Positions 10,154 to 18,889 of a DNA stretch of 64,000 nt are shown here, in pieces. Positions within the stretch are counted from its first letter, which is position 1; each line of letters begins with the position of its first letter. The notes beneath the pieces were generated by a model. That model was not told the DNA's origin and did not search any database. It saw nothing but the letters and a program-made list of their open reading frames with translations. Origin of the DNA: Brachybacterium subflavum (GTDB lineage: Bacteria; Actinomycetota; Actinomycetes; Actinomycetales; Dermabacteraceae); contig NZ_VIGP01000001.1 of assembly GCF_009299795.1 (NCBI RefSeq), positions 496,001-560,000 on the forward strand, read 5' to 3'. A program made the position numbers and the translations under genes.

Positions 10154-10790
10154 AACTCCGCAGCGGATCCAGCACCGCCCTCATCGCCTCGCGCACGACG
10201 GCGGCCTCCTCGGGAGACTCCATCCCCCCGTCGGCGCGCAGATACCGCGACCCGAGAACGGCCATCAGCCCGCCGACCGCAAACTCGATCCGGCGGCGCT
10301 CGGCGGGAGCGAGGCCGCCGGGCTCCGTGCCGAGGACGCTCCGGGCCACGCGCTCGCACAACCAGTCGAAGACGACCGAGCGAGCACGGGGGAGGGCCCC
10401 GCGCGCGTCGAGCGCCGGCGAGGCCTCGATCTCCCCCTGCCGGAGGCGTTCGAGGAGGTCCTTGAGCGGGTCCTTGTCCGGCGCCTCCCGCGCGAATCGC
10501 TGCTCACCGGCCTCGAGGCGGTCGCGCACCACGGAGGCGTAGACGTCGTCGATGTCCGCGAAGTGCTGGTAGAAGGTGGGTCGCGAGATGCCGGCCGCCT
10601 TGCACAGCTGCGAGATGGAGATGGTCGCCAGATCCTGCGTGCGCGCGAGCTCCTCGAACGCGTCCTTCACGGCGGTGCGCGAGCGCAGCACGCGTGCGTC
10701 CTCGACGCCGTGTCCCGCGGCGGCGAGACCTGTGGCGTGTCGGTCCCCGCGATCGCGGCCTGTCGTCACGGGCTGCTCGCTGCTGTCCAT
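10152..10790 (-). CDS. TetR-family transcriptional regulator
   Basis: A 212-residue repressor. The N-terminal helix-turn-helix is visible at about residues 45-90 (FEELARTQDLATISISQLCKA followed by AGISRPTFYQHFADIDDVYA). The C-terminal ligand/dimer domain is of the AcrR type and is not diagnostic. It is divergent from two tandem membrane-protein genes, the usual arrangement of a local repressor and its target exporter. A TAGCCT box six bases before the ATG (minus strand) points to a leaderless transcript. The shared 76-base intergenic region contains repeats that could be its operator. Confidence 0.88.
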   Translation of the reverse strand: MDSSEQPVTTGRDRGDRHATGLAAAGHGVEDARVLRSRTAVKDAFEELARTQDLATISISQLCKAAGISRPTFYQHFADIDDVYASVVRDRLEAGEQRFAREAPDKDPLKDLLERLRQGEIEASPALDARGALPRARSVVFDWLCERVARSVLGTEPGGLAPAERRRIEFAVGGLMAVLGSRYLRADGGMESPEEAAVVREAMRAVLDPLRS

Positions 10791-10796
10791 CGTCCC

Positions 10797-10802
10797 AGGC
10801 TA
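10797..10802 (-). promoter_or_regulatory. -10 box of a leaderless promoter (TetR gene)
   Basis: On the minus strand TAGCCT, six bases, then ATG at 10790. A loose -35 candidate (TTAGTG, plus-strand 10821-10826) lies 18 bases further upstream. Confidence 0.55.
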
Positions 10803-10825
10803 CCAGCGCGTGACGACGTTCACTA

Positions 10826-10859
10826 ACGGTTGTCAAGTAGGATTACGGTTGTAAACAAT
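10826..10859. promoter_or_regulatory. Probable TetR operator and promoter of the tandem membrane-protein genes
   Basis: The octamer ACGGTTGT occurs twice in direct orientation (10826-10833 and 10845-10852), 19 bases apart. The second copy runs into the dyad TTGT-AA-ACAA (10849-10858). A promoter TTGTCA (10830-10835) and TAAACA (10852-10857), 16-base spacer, reads toward 10867 and overlaps both repeats, so a protein bound here would block it. Confidence 0.5.
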
Positions 10860-10866
10860 CGTCCCT

Positions 10867-12087
10867 ATGTCCATGCCATCACTCGCGGGCTCCGCACGTC
10901 GCGCCCCGCTTCCCATGATCCTCATGGCGATGCTGTTCCCCGTCTTCATGGCCTTCGCCTACCCCGGCTCCTATCTCTCGGCCATGCTCCAGCCCGCTCC
11001 CGACCACATGCAGCTCGCGGTCGTCGAGAGCACGGAGGAGGCGCCGCAGATCGCCCAGCAGCTCCAGGCCGAGGGCGGCGACGCCGTCGACGTCACCACG
11101 GTCCCGGATGTGAAGTCCGCGAAGAGCGACGTGACCCATCTCGATGTCCGCGCCGCGTACGACCCGGAGACCGGCGACCTGTTCACGGCCTCGGCCGGAG
11201 GAGCGCAGGCGACCTCCGCAGCCCAGAGCATCTTCCAGAAGGTCGCCGACCAGACCGACCAGACCCTCGCGGTCCACGACCTGAAGAAGCCCGTGGACGC
11301 CGACTCCACGGGCACCGGGTTCATGTACATGCTCACCGCGAGCCTCGTGGCCGGATACGTCACCGCGACCATGCTCACGAGCCTCGCCAAGGGGGCCAGG
11401 CTGCGCACCAAGCTCGCCGTCCAGGCCCTGATGGCCGTGATCGCGGGCGTGCTCACCGCCGGGGTCTGCTTCGGCTTCTACGGCGTCTACGACCAGCACC
11501 TGGTGGGAGCCGCACTGATCAGCTCCGCGCTCTTCCTCACGGCGACCGTCGTCCAGCTGGGCGTGGCCGGACTGCTGGGGCAGGCCTCGACGCTGGTCGG
11601 CATCACCCTGTTCGTGATCCTCGGCGTCCCGGCCTCCGGCGTCGCCGCCACCGCGGACATGCTCCCAGGGTTCTTCCGCGTCCTGCACCGCCTGCTGCCC
11701 TCCGGGGCGGGCGGCGAGCTCTTCCGTCGTGTCCTCTACTTCGACTCCCATGGCATCGGATCCTGGGTCCTGCTGCTGGTCACCTGGTTCCTGCTCGGGC
11801 TGGGAATGATCTGGCTGGGCACGCTGCGCTCGCCGCACAGCGACCCCTCCACGAGCGTGGTCACCGAGGAGCGCGAGCATCTGCGCGCCCACCCCGACGG
11901 CGGCATGTTCACCGCCTATGACGAGTCCTCTGCCCCCTCTGCCCCCTCTGCACCGTCGGCCGACGAACCGGCTCACGCCCCCGCCGCGACCACGGACCGC
12001 ACCGACGTCGCAGAGGCCGCCGCCATCGAACACGAACGAGCACCCCTCGCCCCGCGCCACCGCGCCCAGGAAGAAGGTCTGGCATGA
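10867..12087 (+). CDS. YhgE/Pip-like (ABC-2-type permease fold) membrane protein, copy 1
   Basis: A 406-residue membrane protein with one N-terminal TM segment (about 16-38), an extracytoplasmic stretch of about 110 residues, then four or five TM helices (about 155-325) and a disordered Ala/Pro-rich cytoplasmic tail with a short SAPSAPSAPSA repeat. The layout and the element SGVAATADMLPGFFRVLH resemble the ABC-2/YhgE-Pip/SNG1 type of membrane proteins, which export drugs or lipids or assemble surface structures. No ATPase is encoded nearby. The next gene is a paralogue overlapping by four bases, and a divergent TetR gene suggests inducible export. There is no ribosome-binding site; with a TAAACA box nine bases upstream a leaderless mRNA is likely. 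Confidence 0.7.
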   Translation: MSMPSLAGSARRAPLPMILMAMLFPVFMAFAYPGSYLSAMLQPAPDHMQLAVVESTEEAPQIAQQLQAEGGDAVDVTTVPDVKSAKSDVTHLDVRAAYDPETGDLFTASAGGAQATSAAQSIFQKVADQTDQTLAVHDLKKPVDADSTGTGFMYMLTASLVAGYVTATMLTSLAKGARLRTKLAVQALMAVIAGVLTAGVCFGFYGVYDQHLVGAALISSALFLTATVVQLGVAGLLGQASTLVGITLFVILGVPASGVAATADMLPGFFRVLHRLLPSGAGGELFRRVLYFDSHGIGSWVLLLVTWFLLGLGMIWLGTLRSPHSDPSTSVVTEEREHLRAHPDGGMFTAYDESSAPSAPSAPSADEPAHAPAATTDRTDVAEAAAIEHERAPLAPRHRAQEEGLA

Positions 12088-13331
12088 CCGAGTCGCCGAA
12101 CACCCCCGAGACCCCACGGGCTACCGGGACCCCGCAGCCCCCGGAGCCTGCCGAGACCCCCGCAGAAGCCGCGGCGCCCGGGGGTGCCGGAGATGCCGCG
12201 GCGACCGCGACCGCGCCCACCGGCGGTGGTCTGCTGCGCCGCATGGCGGCGACCCCCGCAGCCTCCGCGATCGGCGCGATGAGCGATCCCACGAAGCCGC
12301 CGAAGCCGAAGGTCGACGCGAAGCTGACCACCCGCCGGATGGTCACCGTCGGCATGCTGCTGCCGCTGTTCATGCTGTTCGTGATGCCCATGATCATGAC
12401 CGGGATGACCACGAAGACCGCGCCCCACCACATGGAGGTCGCGGTGATCGGCAGCGGGGAGTCGGCCGACGAGCTCACGGACCAGCTCTCGAGCTCCTCC
12501 GGTGACTCCTTCGACGTGTCGCAGGTGAGCAGCGTGCAGAATGCGAAGACGAAGCTCGCCGAGCACGATCTGCGCGCCGCCTATGACCCCGAGAAGGCGA
12601 CCGTGTACGTCGCGGGCGCCAACGGCCGGCAGGTCACCGCGACGGTCACGACGTACTTCGAGAACGTCGCCCAGCAGCAGGACCAGGAGCTCACCCAGAA
12701 GGACGTCGTTCCGCTCGAGGACGACGACCCCTCGGGGACCGCGGCCCTGTACCTGTCCCTGGGTGCGATCCTGGGCGGCTTCATGACCGGCATCATCCTC
12801 AGCCTGATGCCCGCGAGCTCGAAGGTCCGCCTGGTGCTCGGGCTGGTGATGCCCGCCGTGTTCGCGACCGGCATGATCGTCTACGGCTGGGCGCTGTTCG
12901 GCATCTTCAGCGGGGTCGCCGTGATGCCCTGGGTGATGCTGTACCTGCTGAGCCTCACCGCCTGCGCGGTCACCAGCGGTCTCATGCTCGCCATCGGCCC
13001 GGCCGCCATGCCGATCGCCATCGTGCTGATCCCGCTGCTGGGCATGTCCAGCTCCGGCGTCGCCGCGCCGCTGGACATGATCGGCGGCTTCTACCGGGGC
13101 ATGCACACCTGGGTCTTCTCCGCGCAGGGCATCTCCGGAGTGCGCGATGCCCTGTACTTCGACGACGCCCCGCTCACCGCGCCCGTGCTGGTGCTGTGCG
13201 CCTGGCTCCTGGGCGGCATCCTGCTGGCCGCGCTCGGCACGATCCGCCAGAAGCGCCGTCATCTGTTCGCCATGCTCAGCGAGCGGGAGGAAGCCCAGAC
13301 CGCTCTCGCCGTCGGCGCCGCCACGGCCTGA
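12084..13331 (+). CDS. YhgE/Pip-like (ABC-2-type permease fold) membrane protein, copy 2
   Basis: A 415-residue paralogue of the preceding protein. Matching blocks are HHMEVAVIG against DHMQLAVVE, EHDLRAAYDPEKATVYVAG against LDVRAAYDPETGDLFTA, and SGVAAPLDMIGGFYRGMH against SGVAATADMLPGFFRVLH. Here the disordered Pro/Ala-rich segment is N-terminal (residues 1-75), whereas in copy 1 it is C-terminal. One N-terminal TM and about five C-terminal TM helices are visible. The ATG overlaps the preceding stop (ATGA). The pair probably forms a heterodimer whose two tails come from opposite ends of the chains. Substrate unknown. A large hairpin follows. Confidence 0.7.
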   Translation: MTESPNTPETPRATGTPQPPEPAETPAEAAAPGGAGDAAATATAPTGGGLLRRMAATPAASAIGAMSDPTKPPKPKVDAKLTTRRMVTVGMLLPLFMLFVMPMIMTGMTTKTAPHHMEVAVIGSGESADELTDQLSSSSGDSFDVSQVSSVQNAKTKLAEHDLRAAYDPEKATVYVAGANGRQVTATVTTYFENVAQQQDQELTQKDVVPLEDDDPSGTAALYLSLGAILGGFMTGIILSLMPASSKVRLVLGLVMPAVFATGMIVYGWALFGIFSGVAVMPWVMLYLLSLTACAVTSGLMLAIGPAAMPIAIVLIPLLGMSSSGVAAPLDMIGGFYRGMHTWVFSAQGISGVRDALYFDDAPLTAPVLVLCAWLLGGILLAALGTIRQKRRHLFAMLSEREEAQTALAVGAATA

Positions 13332-13347
13332 TCGATCCTCGCACGTC

Positions 13348-13393
13348 CGTCAGGGCGCGGGCCGTGGTCAGCGCCACGTCCCGCGCCCTGACG
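13348..13393 (+). terminator. Hairpin terminator after the tandem membrane-protein genes
   Basis: A perfect 14-bp stem (13348-13361 with 13380-13393). The 18-base loop contains a smaller GTGG/CCAC stem. Its right arm reaches the -35 region of the following guaB promoter. Confidence 0.75.
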
Positions 13394-13412
13394 CTCGTCT
13401 TCGACTCCCGAG

Positions 13413-14924
<1,512 letters not shown>

Positions 14925-14938
14925 GCGCGCCGCGACCC

Positions 14939-15364
14939 TCACTCCGCCCGGGCGGCGGGGTCCGTGTCGCCGCTGTGCTCGTAGCCGATCAGCCAGAGCA
15001 CGCCGAATCGGTCCCGGACCTGCCCGTCGGACGCTCCCCACGGGCGCCGCTGCAGATCCTCGACGACCTCGCCGTCGGCCGCGAGATGGGCGAACCACGT
15101 GCGCAGGGTCGTGGGGTCCGCGGCGCCCAGCAGGGCGAGCATGAGGCCCTCGAGCCGCAGCGGGGCGTCGCCCGCGGAGTCCGAGGCGTACAGCGCGACC
15201 GGGCCGCGCAGCTGCGCGTGGGCGACGGCGTCGCCGGGCAGGTCCTCGCGGCCCATCTCGGCGGCCGTGTGCGTGCTGAGCTCGCCGCCGAACACCCCCT
15301 GGTAGAACTCCAGGGCCTCGCGGGCGGTGCCGGGGAAGTGCAGGTAGGGCGCAGGAGCGTTCAT
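14939..15364 (-). CDS. VOC/glyoxalase-fold protein (PhnB-like)
   Basis: A 141-residue small cytoplasmic protein of the vicinal oxygen chelate superfamily. It shows the PhnB-type pattern: PYLHFPGTAREALEFYQGVFGG at the N-terminus, a central HAQLRGPVALYASD strand and the C-terminal DRFGVLWLI. Proteins of this type include fosfomycin-resistance-like and glyoxalase-like enzymes, but most have no known reaction, and the metal-ligand set is not obvious here. The start at 15364 opens the fold directly; a TAGGCT box eight bases upstream suggests leaderless expression. An in-frame start 39 bases upstream is less likely. It is convergent with guaB, 14 bases apart. Confidence 0.78.
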   Translation of the reverse strand: MNAPAPYLHFPGTAREALEFYQGVFGGELSTHTAAEMGREDLPGDAVAHAQLRGPVALYASDSAGDAPLRLEGLMLALLGAADPTTLRTWFAHLAADGEVVEDLQRRPWGASDGQVRDRFGVLWLIGYEHSGDTDPAARAE

Positions 15365-15468
15365 GCGGACCGAGCCTACGCCTCGCGTCGGCCCTCCCCA
15401 CACCCCCGCCGCCCACAGTCCCGAGGGCGCGGTCTCGGACGTCGGGGAGCGCGCATAGGGTTGATGCC

Positions 15469-16176
15469 ATGAGCACCTCCTGGACGCAGGCCCCGCTGCT
15501 GGGCTTCGACACCGAGACCACCGGGACCGACGTCGCGCAGGACCGCATCGTCACCGCCGCCCTCGTCCACTCCGCCGGCCCGGGCCGCGAGAACGAGACG
15601 ATCGCGACCTGGCTGATCGACCCGGGAGTCGAGATCCCCGAGCCCGCCCGGAAGGTGCACGGCATCTCCACCGAGCACGCGCGCGAGCACGGCATGCAGC
15701 CCGCGGAAGCGCTCGAGGAGGTCGCGAGCATGCTGGCCGACGCGCTCGCGAAGGACGTCCCGCTCATCGCCTTCAACGGCGGCTTCGACCTCCAGATCCT
15801 CGAGAACGAGCTGCGCCGTCTGGGGCTGCCCACCCTGGCCGGGCGCCTCGGGCACGACGTCGCCCCGATGCTCGACCCGCTGGTCATCGACCGCGGCGTG
15901 GACCGCTTCCGCAAGGGCAAGCGCACCCTGAGCGCCCTCATGGAGCACTACGGCGTGGTCACCGACGGCAGGCTGCACACGGCCGATGTGGACGTCTCCG
16001 GCACGCTCGACGTGCTTCGCGCCCAGGTCGCAGCCTTCCCGCAGCTGGGCGGGACGACCCTCGCCGAGCTGCACCAGCAGCAGATCGCCTGGCACCTCGA
16101 CTGGGCGAAGAACTTCAATGAGTTCCTCCAGAAGAAGGGCAAGACGCCCGACGTGCCGCTGAGCTGGCCGCTGTGA
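15469..16176 (+). CDS. DnaQ-like 3'-5' exonuclease (DEDDh)
   Basis: A 235-residue single-domain exonuclease. All acidic motifs are visible: FDTETTG (Exo I), NGGFDL (Exo II), and HTADVDVSG with the catalytic His (Exo III). VHGISTEHAREHG is the usual connecting block. Such stand-alone DnaQ proteins resemble the epsilon proofreading subunit or oligoribonuclease-like enzymes; the substrate is not decidable here. A TAGGGT box seven bases before the ATG suggests leaderless transcription. guaB3 starts 22 bases downstream with its own -10 box. Confidence 0.87.
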   Translation: MSTSWTQAPLLGFDTETTGTDVAQDRIVTAALVHSAGPGRENETIATWLIDPGVEIPEPARKVHGISTEHAREHGMQPAEALEEVASMLADALAKDVPLIAFNGGFDLQILENELRRLGLPTLAGRLGHDVAPMLDPLVIDRGVDRFRKGKRTLSALMEHYGVVTDGRLHTADVDVSGTLDVLRAQVAAFPQLGGTTLAELHQQQIAWHLDWAKNFNEFLQKKGKTPDVPLSWPL

Positions 16177-16186
16177 GGAGCCCCGG

Positions 16187-16192
16187 TAGACT
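16187..16192 (+). promoter_or_regulatory. -10 box of a leaderless promoter (guaB3)
   Basis: TAGACT, six bases, then GTG at 16199. The same TAGACT hexamer stands at the same distance before guaA. Confidence 0.65.
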
Positions 16193-16198
16193 GTCACG

Positions 16199-17311
16199 GT
16201 GATGAGCGAGATCGAGATCGGCCGGAACAAGCGGGGACGCCGCGGATACAGCTTCGACGACGTCGCGGTGGTGCCCTCCCGGCGCACACGGGACCCCGAG
16301 GACGTCTCCACCGCCTGGCAGGTGGACGCCTACCACTTCGACATCCCGATCTTCTCGGCCCCCATGGACTCGGTGGTCTCCCCGGAGGTCGCGATCGCCC
16401 TGGGCCGCGCCGGCGGTCTGGGCGTGCTCGACCTCGAGGGCCTGTGGACCCGCTACGAGGACCCGGCTCCCCAGCTGGACCGCATCACCTCGGCGAGCGA
16501 GGACGAGGTCGTCGGCGTGCTCCGCGAGGCGTACGAGGAGCCGATCAAGCCCGAGCTGATCACCGAGCGCATCCGCCAGCTGCGCGAGGCCGGGGTCACG
16601 GCCGCGGGCTCCCTCTCGCCGCAGCGCACGCAGGAGCACTGGCGCACCGTCGTCGACGCGGGCGTGGACCTCTTCTTCATCCGCGGCACGACCGTCTCGG
16701 CGGAGCACGTCTCCTCGGGGCGCGAGCCGCTGAACCTCAAGCGCTTCATCTACGAGCTGGACGTCCCCGTGATCGTGGGCGGCTGCGCGACCTACACCGC
16801 CGCCCTGCACCTCATGCGCACGGGCGCCGCGGGCGTGCTCGTCGGCTTCGGCGGAGGCGCCTCCCACACCACCCGCGAGACCCTCGGCATCCAGGTGCCG
16901 CTCGCGACCGCCGTGGCCGACGTGGCCGCCGCGCGACGCGACTACATGGACGAGTCCGGCGGCCGCTACGTGCACGTCATCGCCGATGGCGGCCTGGGAC
17001 GCAGCGGCGACCTCGTCAAGGCGATCGCCTGCGGGGCCGACGGCCTGATGGTCGGCGCGGCCCTCGCTCGCGCCGAGGAGGCCCCCGGCCGCGGCTACCA
17101 CTGGGGGAGCGAGGCGCATCACCCGACGCTGCCGCGCGGCCACCGCGTGGAGGTCAGCACCGTCGCCCCGCTGGACCAGATCCTCTTCGGTCCGGGCCTG
17201 AGCGCCGAGGGCACCACGAACCTCGTGGGCGCCCTGCGCCACGCGATGGCGACCACCGGCTACACGGAGCTCAAGGAGTTCCAGCGCATCGAGGTCGTCA
17301 CCACCCGCTGA
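16199..17311 (+). CDS. guaB3: GuaB3, IMP dehydrogenase-family protein without CBS domains
   Basis: A 370-residue TIM-barrel protein of the IMPDH/GMPR superfamily. It begins with the actinobacterial GuaB3 pattern (MGRxxRRxY-type start, then VVPSRRTRDPEDVSTAWQ). It has no CBS insert. The loop that carries the catalytic Cys in IMPDH (GPGSICTTR in guaB here) reads GFGGGASHTTR, with His223 in the Cys position, so IMP oxidation by the standard thioimidate route is unlikely. Some cyanobacterial GuaB3 proteins are reported as GMP reductases, but a missing Cys also argues against that chemistry. GTG at 16199 fits the six-base leaderless spacing; the next codon is ATG. A 17-bp hairpin follows. Confidence 0.9.
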   Translation: MMSEIEIGRNKRGRRGYSFDDVAVVPSRRTRDPEDVSTAWQVDAYHFDIPIFSAPMDSVVSPEVAIALGRAGGLGVLDLEGLWTRYEDPAPQLDRITSASEDEVVGVLREAYEEPIKPELITERIRQLREAGVTAAGSLSPQRTQEHWRTVVDAGVDLFFIRGTTVSAEHVSSGREPLNLKRFIYELDVPVIVGGCATYTAALHLMRTGAAGVLVGFGGGASHTTRETLGIQVPLATAVADVAAARRDYMDESGGRYVHVIADGGLGRSGDLVKAIACGADGLMVGAALARAEEAPGRGYHWGSEAHHPTLPRGHRVEVSTVAPLDQILFGPGLSAEGTTNLVGALRHAMATTGYTELKEFQRIEVVTTR

Positions 17312-17323
17312 GCCCTGGACCCC

Positions 17324-17361
17324 AGAGCCCGCGCCCCGGCTGCACCCGGGGTGCGGGCTCT
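17324..17361 (+). terminator. Hairpin terminator after guaB3
   Basis: Arms 17324-17340 and 17345-17361 pair over 17 positions with one G-T pair around a TGCA loop. The right arm ends in CTCTT, a short T-rich trail. Confidence 0.8.
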
Positions 17362-17390
17362 TCGTCGTGTGAGGGTCCTGTCCACCGGGT

Positions 17391-17448
17391 AAGGGTCCCC
17401 TTGCGTCCAGCCGCGGCGCATGATCCACTTGTCCTGACGCGACGTCAG
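17391..17448 (+). promoter_or_regulatory. Two dyads upstream of heme oxygenase (possible operators)
   Basis: AAGGG-TC-CCCTT (17391-17402) and CTGACG-CGA-CGTCAG (17434-17448) are both perfect inverted repeats in the 119 bases between the guaB3 stem-loop and the heme oxygenase start. Neither matches the DtxR/IdeR iron-box consensus well, so the binding protein is unknown. Confidence 0.4.
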
Positions 17449-17480
17449 AACGACGTGGCACGCACCCCAGGAGTCGCACG

Positions 17481-18134
17481 ATGACAGCTCTGGACACCCC
17501 GATCGCCCCCTTCGCGCAGCGCCTGCGCGAGGCCACGCGCGCCGAGCACTCGGACGCGGAGAGCAAGGGCTTCATCACTGCGCTCATGGGCGGTGAGCTG
17601 GGGGAGCTCGACTACTGGCGCCTGCTGGGCCAGTACCTGCCGCTGTACATCGCGCTCGAGGAGGCCATCGGCGAGGCCGCCGGGCGCTCCGAGCTCGCCG
17701 CGTCCTTCCACGACGAGCGCCTCGCCCGCGCCGACGCGATCCGCGCGGACCTCACCGCCCGCTTCGGGACCGTCGACCCCGTCGTCGACGGCGTCCGCCT
17801 CGCCGCGCCGCTCGCCGCGACCCTCTCCTACGCGGAGCGGATCCGCAGCGCCTCGGTCCCCGCGCTGCTCGCGCACCACTACCTGCGCTACCTCGGCGAC
17901 CTCTCGGGCGGGCAGGCCATCGGGGCGCTCGTCGCGCGGCACTACGCCGTGCCGCGCGAGCAGCTGACCATGTGGGACTTCTCGGAGATCGATGCGCCCA
18001 AGCGCGTGAAGGACGCCTATCGCGCGCGCCTGGATGCGATCACCGATCCCGCCGTGCAGGAGGAGTTCCTCGCCGAGGCGCGCGAGGGCTACCGGCTCGC
18101 GGGCGCCCTGTTCGCGGGGCTCGACCCGCGCTGA
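17481..18134 (+). CDS. hmuO: Heme oxygenase (biliverdin-producing)
   Basis: A 217-residue cytoplasmic enzyme that opens heme to biliverdin, CO and Fe2+, serving iron acquisition. The proximal His lies in TRAEHSDAES (His23), and the distal-helix glycine motif is visible as YLRYLGDLSGGQAIG. Length and motif order are those of HmuO of corynebacteria and related actinobacteria. CAGGAG eight bases before the ATG supports the start. It is monocistronic, with two inverted repeats upstream that may bind an iron- or heme-responsive regulator. An ideR/dtxR gene is in the window at 56.4 kb, but no convincing iron box precedes this gene. It ends in a shared terminator with the convergent gene. Confidence 0.93.
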   Translation: MTALDTPIAPFAQRLREATRAEHSDAESKGFITALMGGELGELDYWRLLGQYLPLYIALEEAIGEAAGRSELAASFHDERLARADAIRADLTARFGTVDPVVDGVRLAAPLAATLSYAERIRSASVPALLAHHYLRYLGDLSGGQAIGALVARHYAVPREQLTMWDFSEIDAPKRVKDAYRARLDAITDPAVQEEFLAEAREGYRLAGALFAGLDPR

Positions 18135-18196
18135 TCCCCGTCGGCCGACGGGCTGATGCCGTCGGCCGACGCGGCGGGTGCGTCGATGGGGATCAG
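18131..18196. terminator. Nested bidirectional terminator with a duplicated palindrome
   Basis: CGTCGGCCGACG, itself a perfect palindrome, occurs at 18139-18150 and 18160-18171, so the two copies form a 12-13 bp stem. An outer arm CTGATCCCC (18131-18139) pairs with GGGGATCAG (18188-18196). The structure includes the stop codons of both convergent genes. Confidence 0.7.
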
Positions 18197-18837
18197 TACT
18201 GCTGGTACCCCTGGACCTGCTGGTGGCTCTGCATGTACGCGGTGACCTGGCGGGAGGAGCGCACGCGCGCGACGATGCCCCAGATGAGCAGGATCAGGGC
18301 GATGATCCCGAGCAGGATCGGCAGGCCGAAGCCGACGCCCATCCCCACGAGGATGCCCGTCAGGCCGACGTCTGCCACGGCCACGTCGCTCGCGCCCTCG
18401 CACGTGATCTCGACGGTCTCGTCGCTCTGGGACGTGAACGTCCCGACCGTGGTGTACGAGGCGCCGTCCACGGTGGTGTCCATGCCCTCGGAGCTCGACG
18501 TCTCCTCGAGCGAGGTGCCGTTCGGGCTGGAGACGCTGCAGCTCGCGCCCGCGGCATCCTCCGACGGCACGAACACGTAGTACATCGACAGCCCGCCCGA
18601 GCTCTCCATGCTCGCGCTCGAGGAGCCCAGGGACGTCGCCTCGATGTTCGAGACCATCAGGATCGCGACGATCGCGAGGGCGATGACGGGCATCACCACG
18701 AGGCCGATCAGGTTCGCGACGATGCCGAGCGCGCCGAAGATGATGCGCTTCAGCCCGCGCTTCCTCGGGGGCGCCTGGTAGGCGGGCTCGGAGGAGAACG
18801 GGCTCGCGGGGCCGTAGGCGGGAGGCGGGACGGACAT
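18193..18837 (-). CDS. Membrane protein, function unknown
   Basis: A 214-residue protein with a Pro/Tyr-rich cytoplasmic N-terminus, a TM segment at about 35-62, an extracytoplasmic Ser-rich domain with two cysteines (ASCSVSS and EITCEG) that could form a disulfide, and a second TM segment at about 163-192, ending in a Gln/Tyr-rich tail (HQQVQGYQQY). No enzymatic motif is seen. GGAAGG upstream supports the ATG. It follows ackA in the same direction after 52 bases and may be read from the pta-ackA transcript, although a functional link is not evident. Confidence 0.72.
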   Translation of the reverse strand: MSVPPPAYGPASPFSSEPAYQAPPRKRGLKRIIFGALGIVANLIGLVVMPVIALAIVAILMVSNIEATSLGSSSASMESSGGLSMYYVFVPSEDAAGASCSVSSPNGTSLEETSSSEGMDTTVDGASYTTVGTFTSQSDETVEITCEGASDVAVADVGLTGILVGMGVGFGLPILLGIIALILLIWGIVARVRSSRQVTAYMQSHQQVQGYQQY

Positions 18838-18889
18838 GGAGGGACCTTCCGGGTGGTGGGGAGAGGGGAGAGGGGAGGGGAGGGACGGG

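Noticed and set aside
17391..17402. IdeR/DtxR iron box in front of heme oxygenase
   Set aside because: The dyad AAGGGTCCCCTT lacks the TTAGGTTAG-type consensus, so iron regulation is not claimed.
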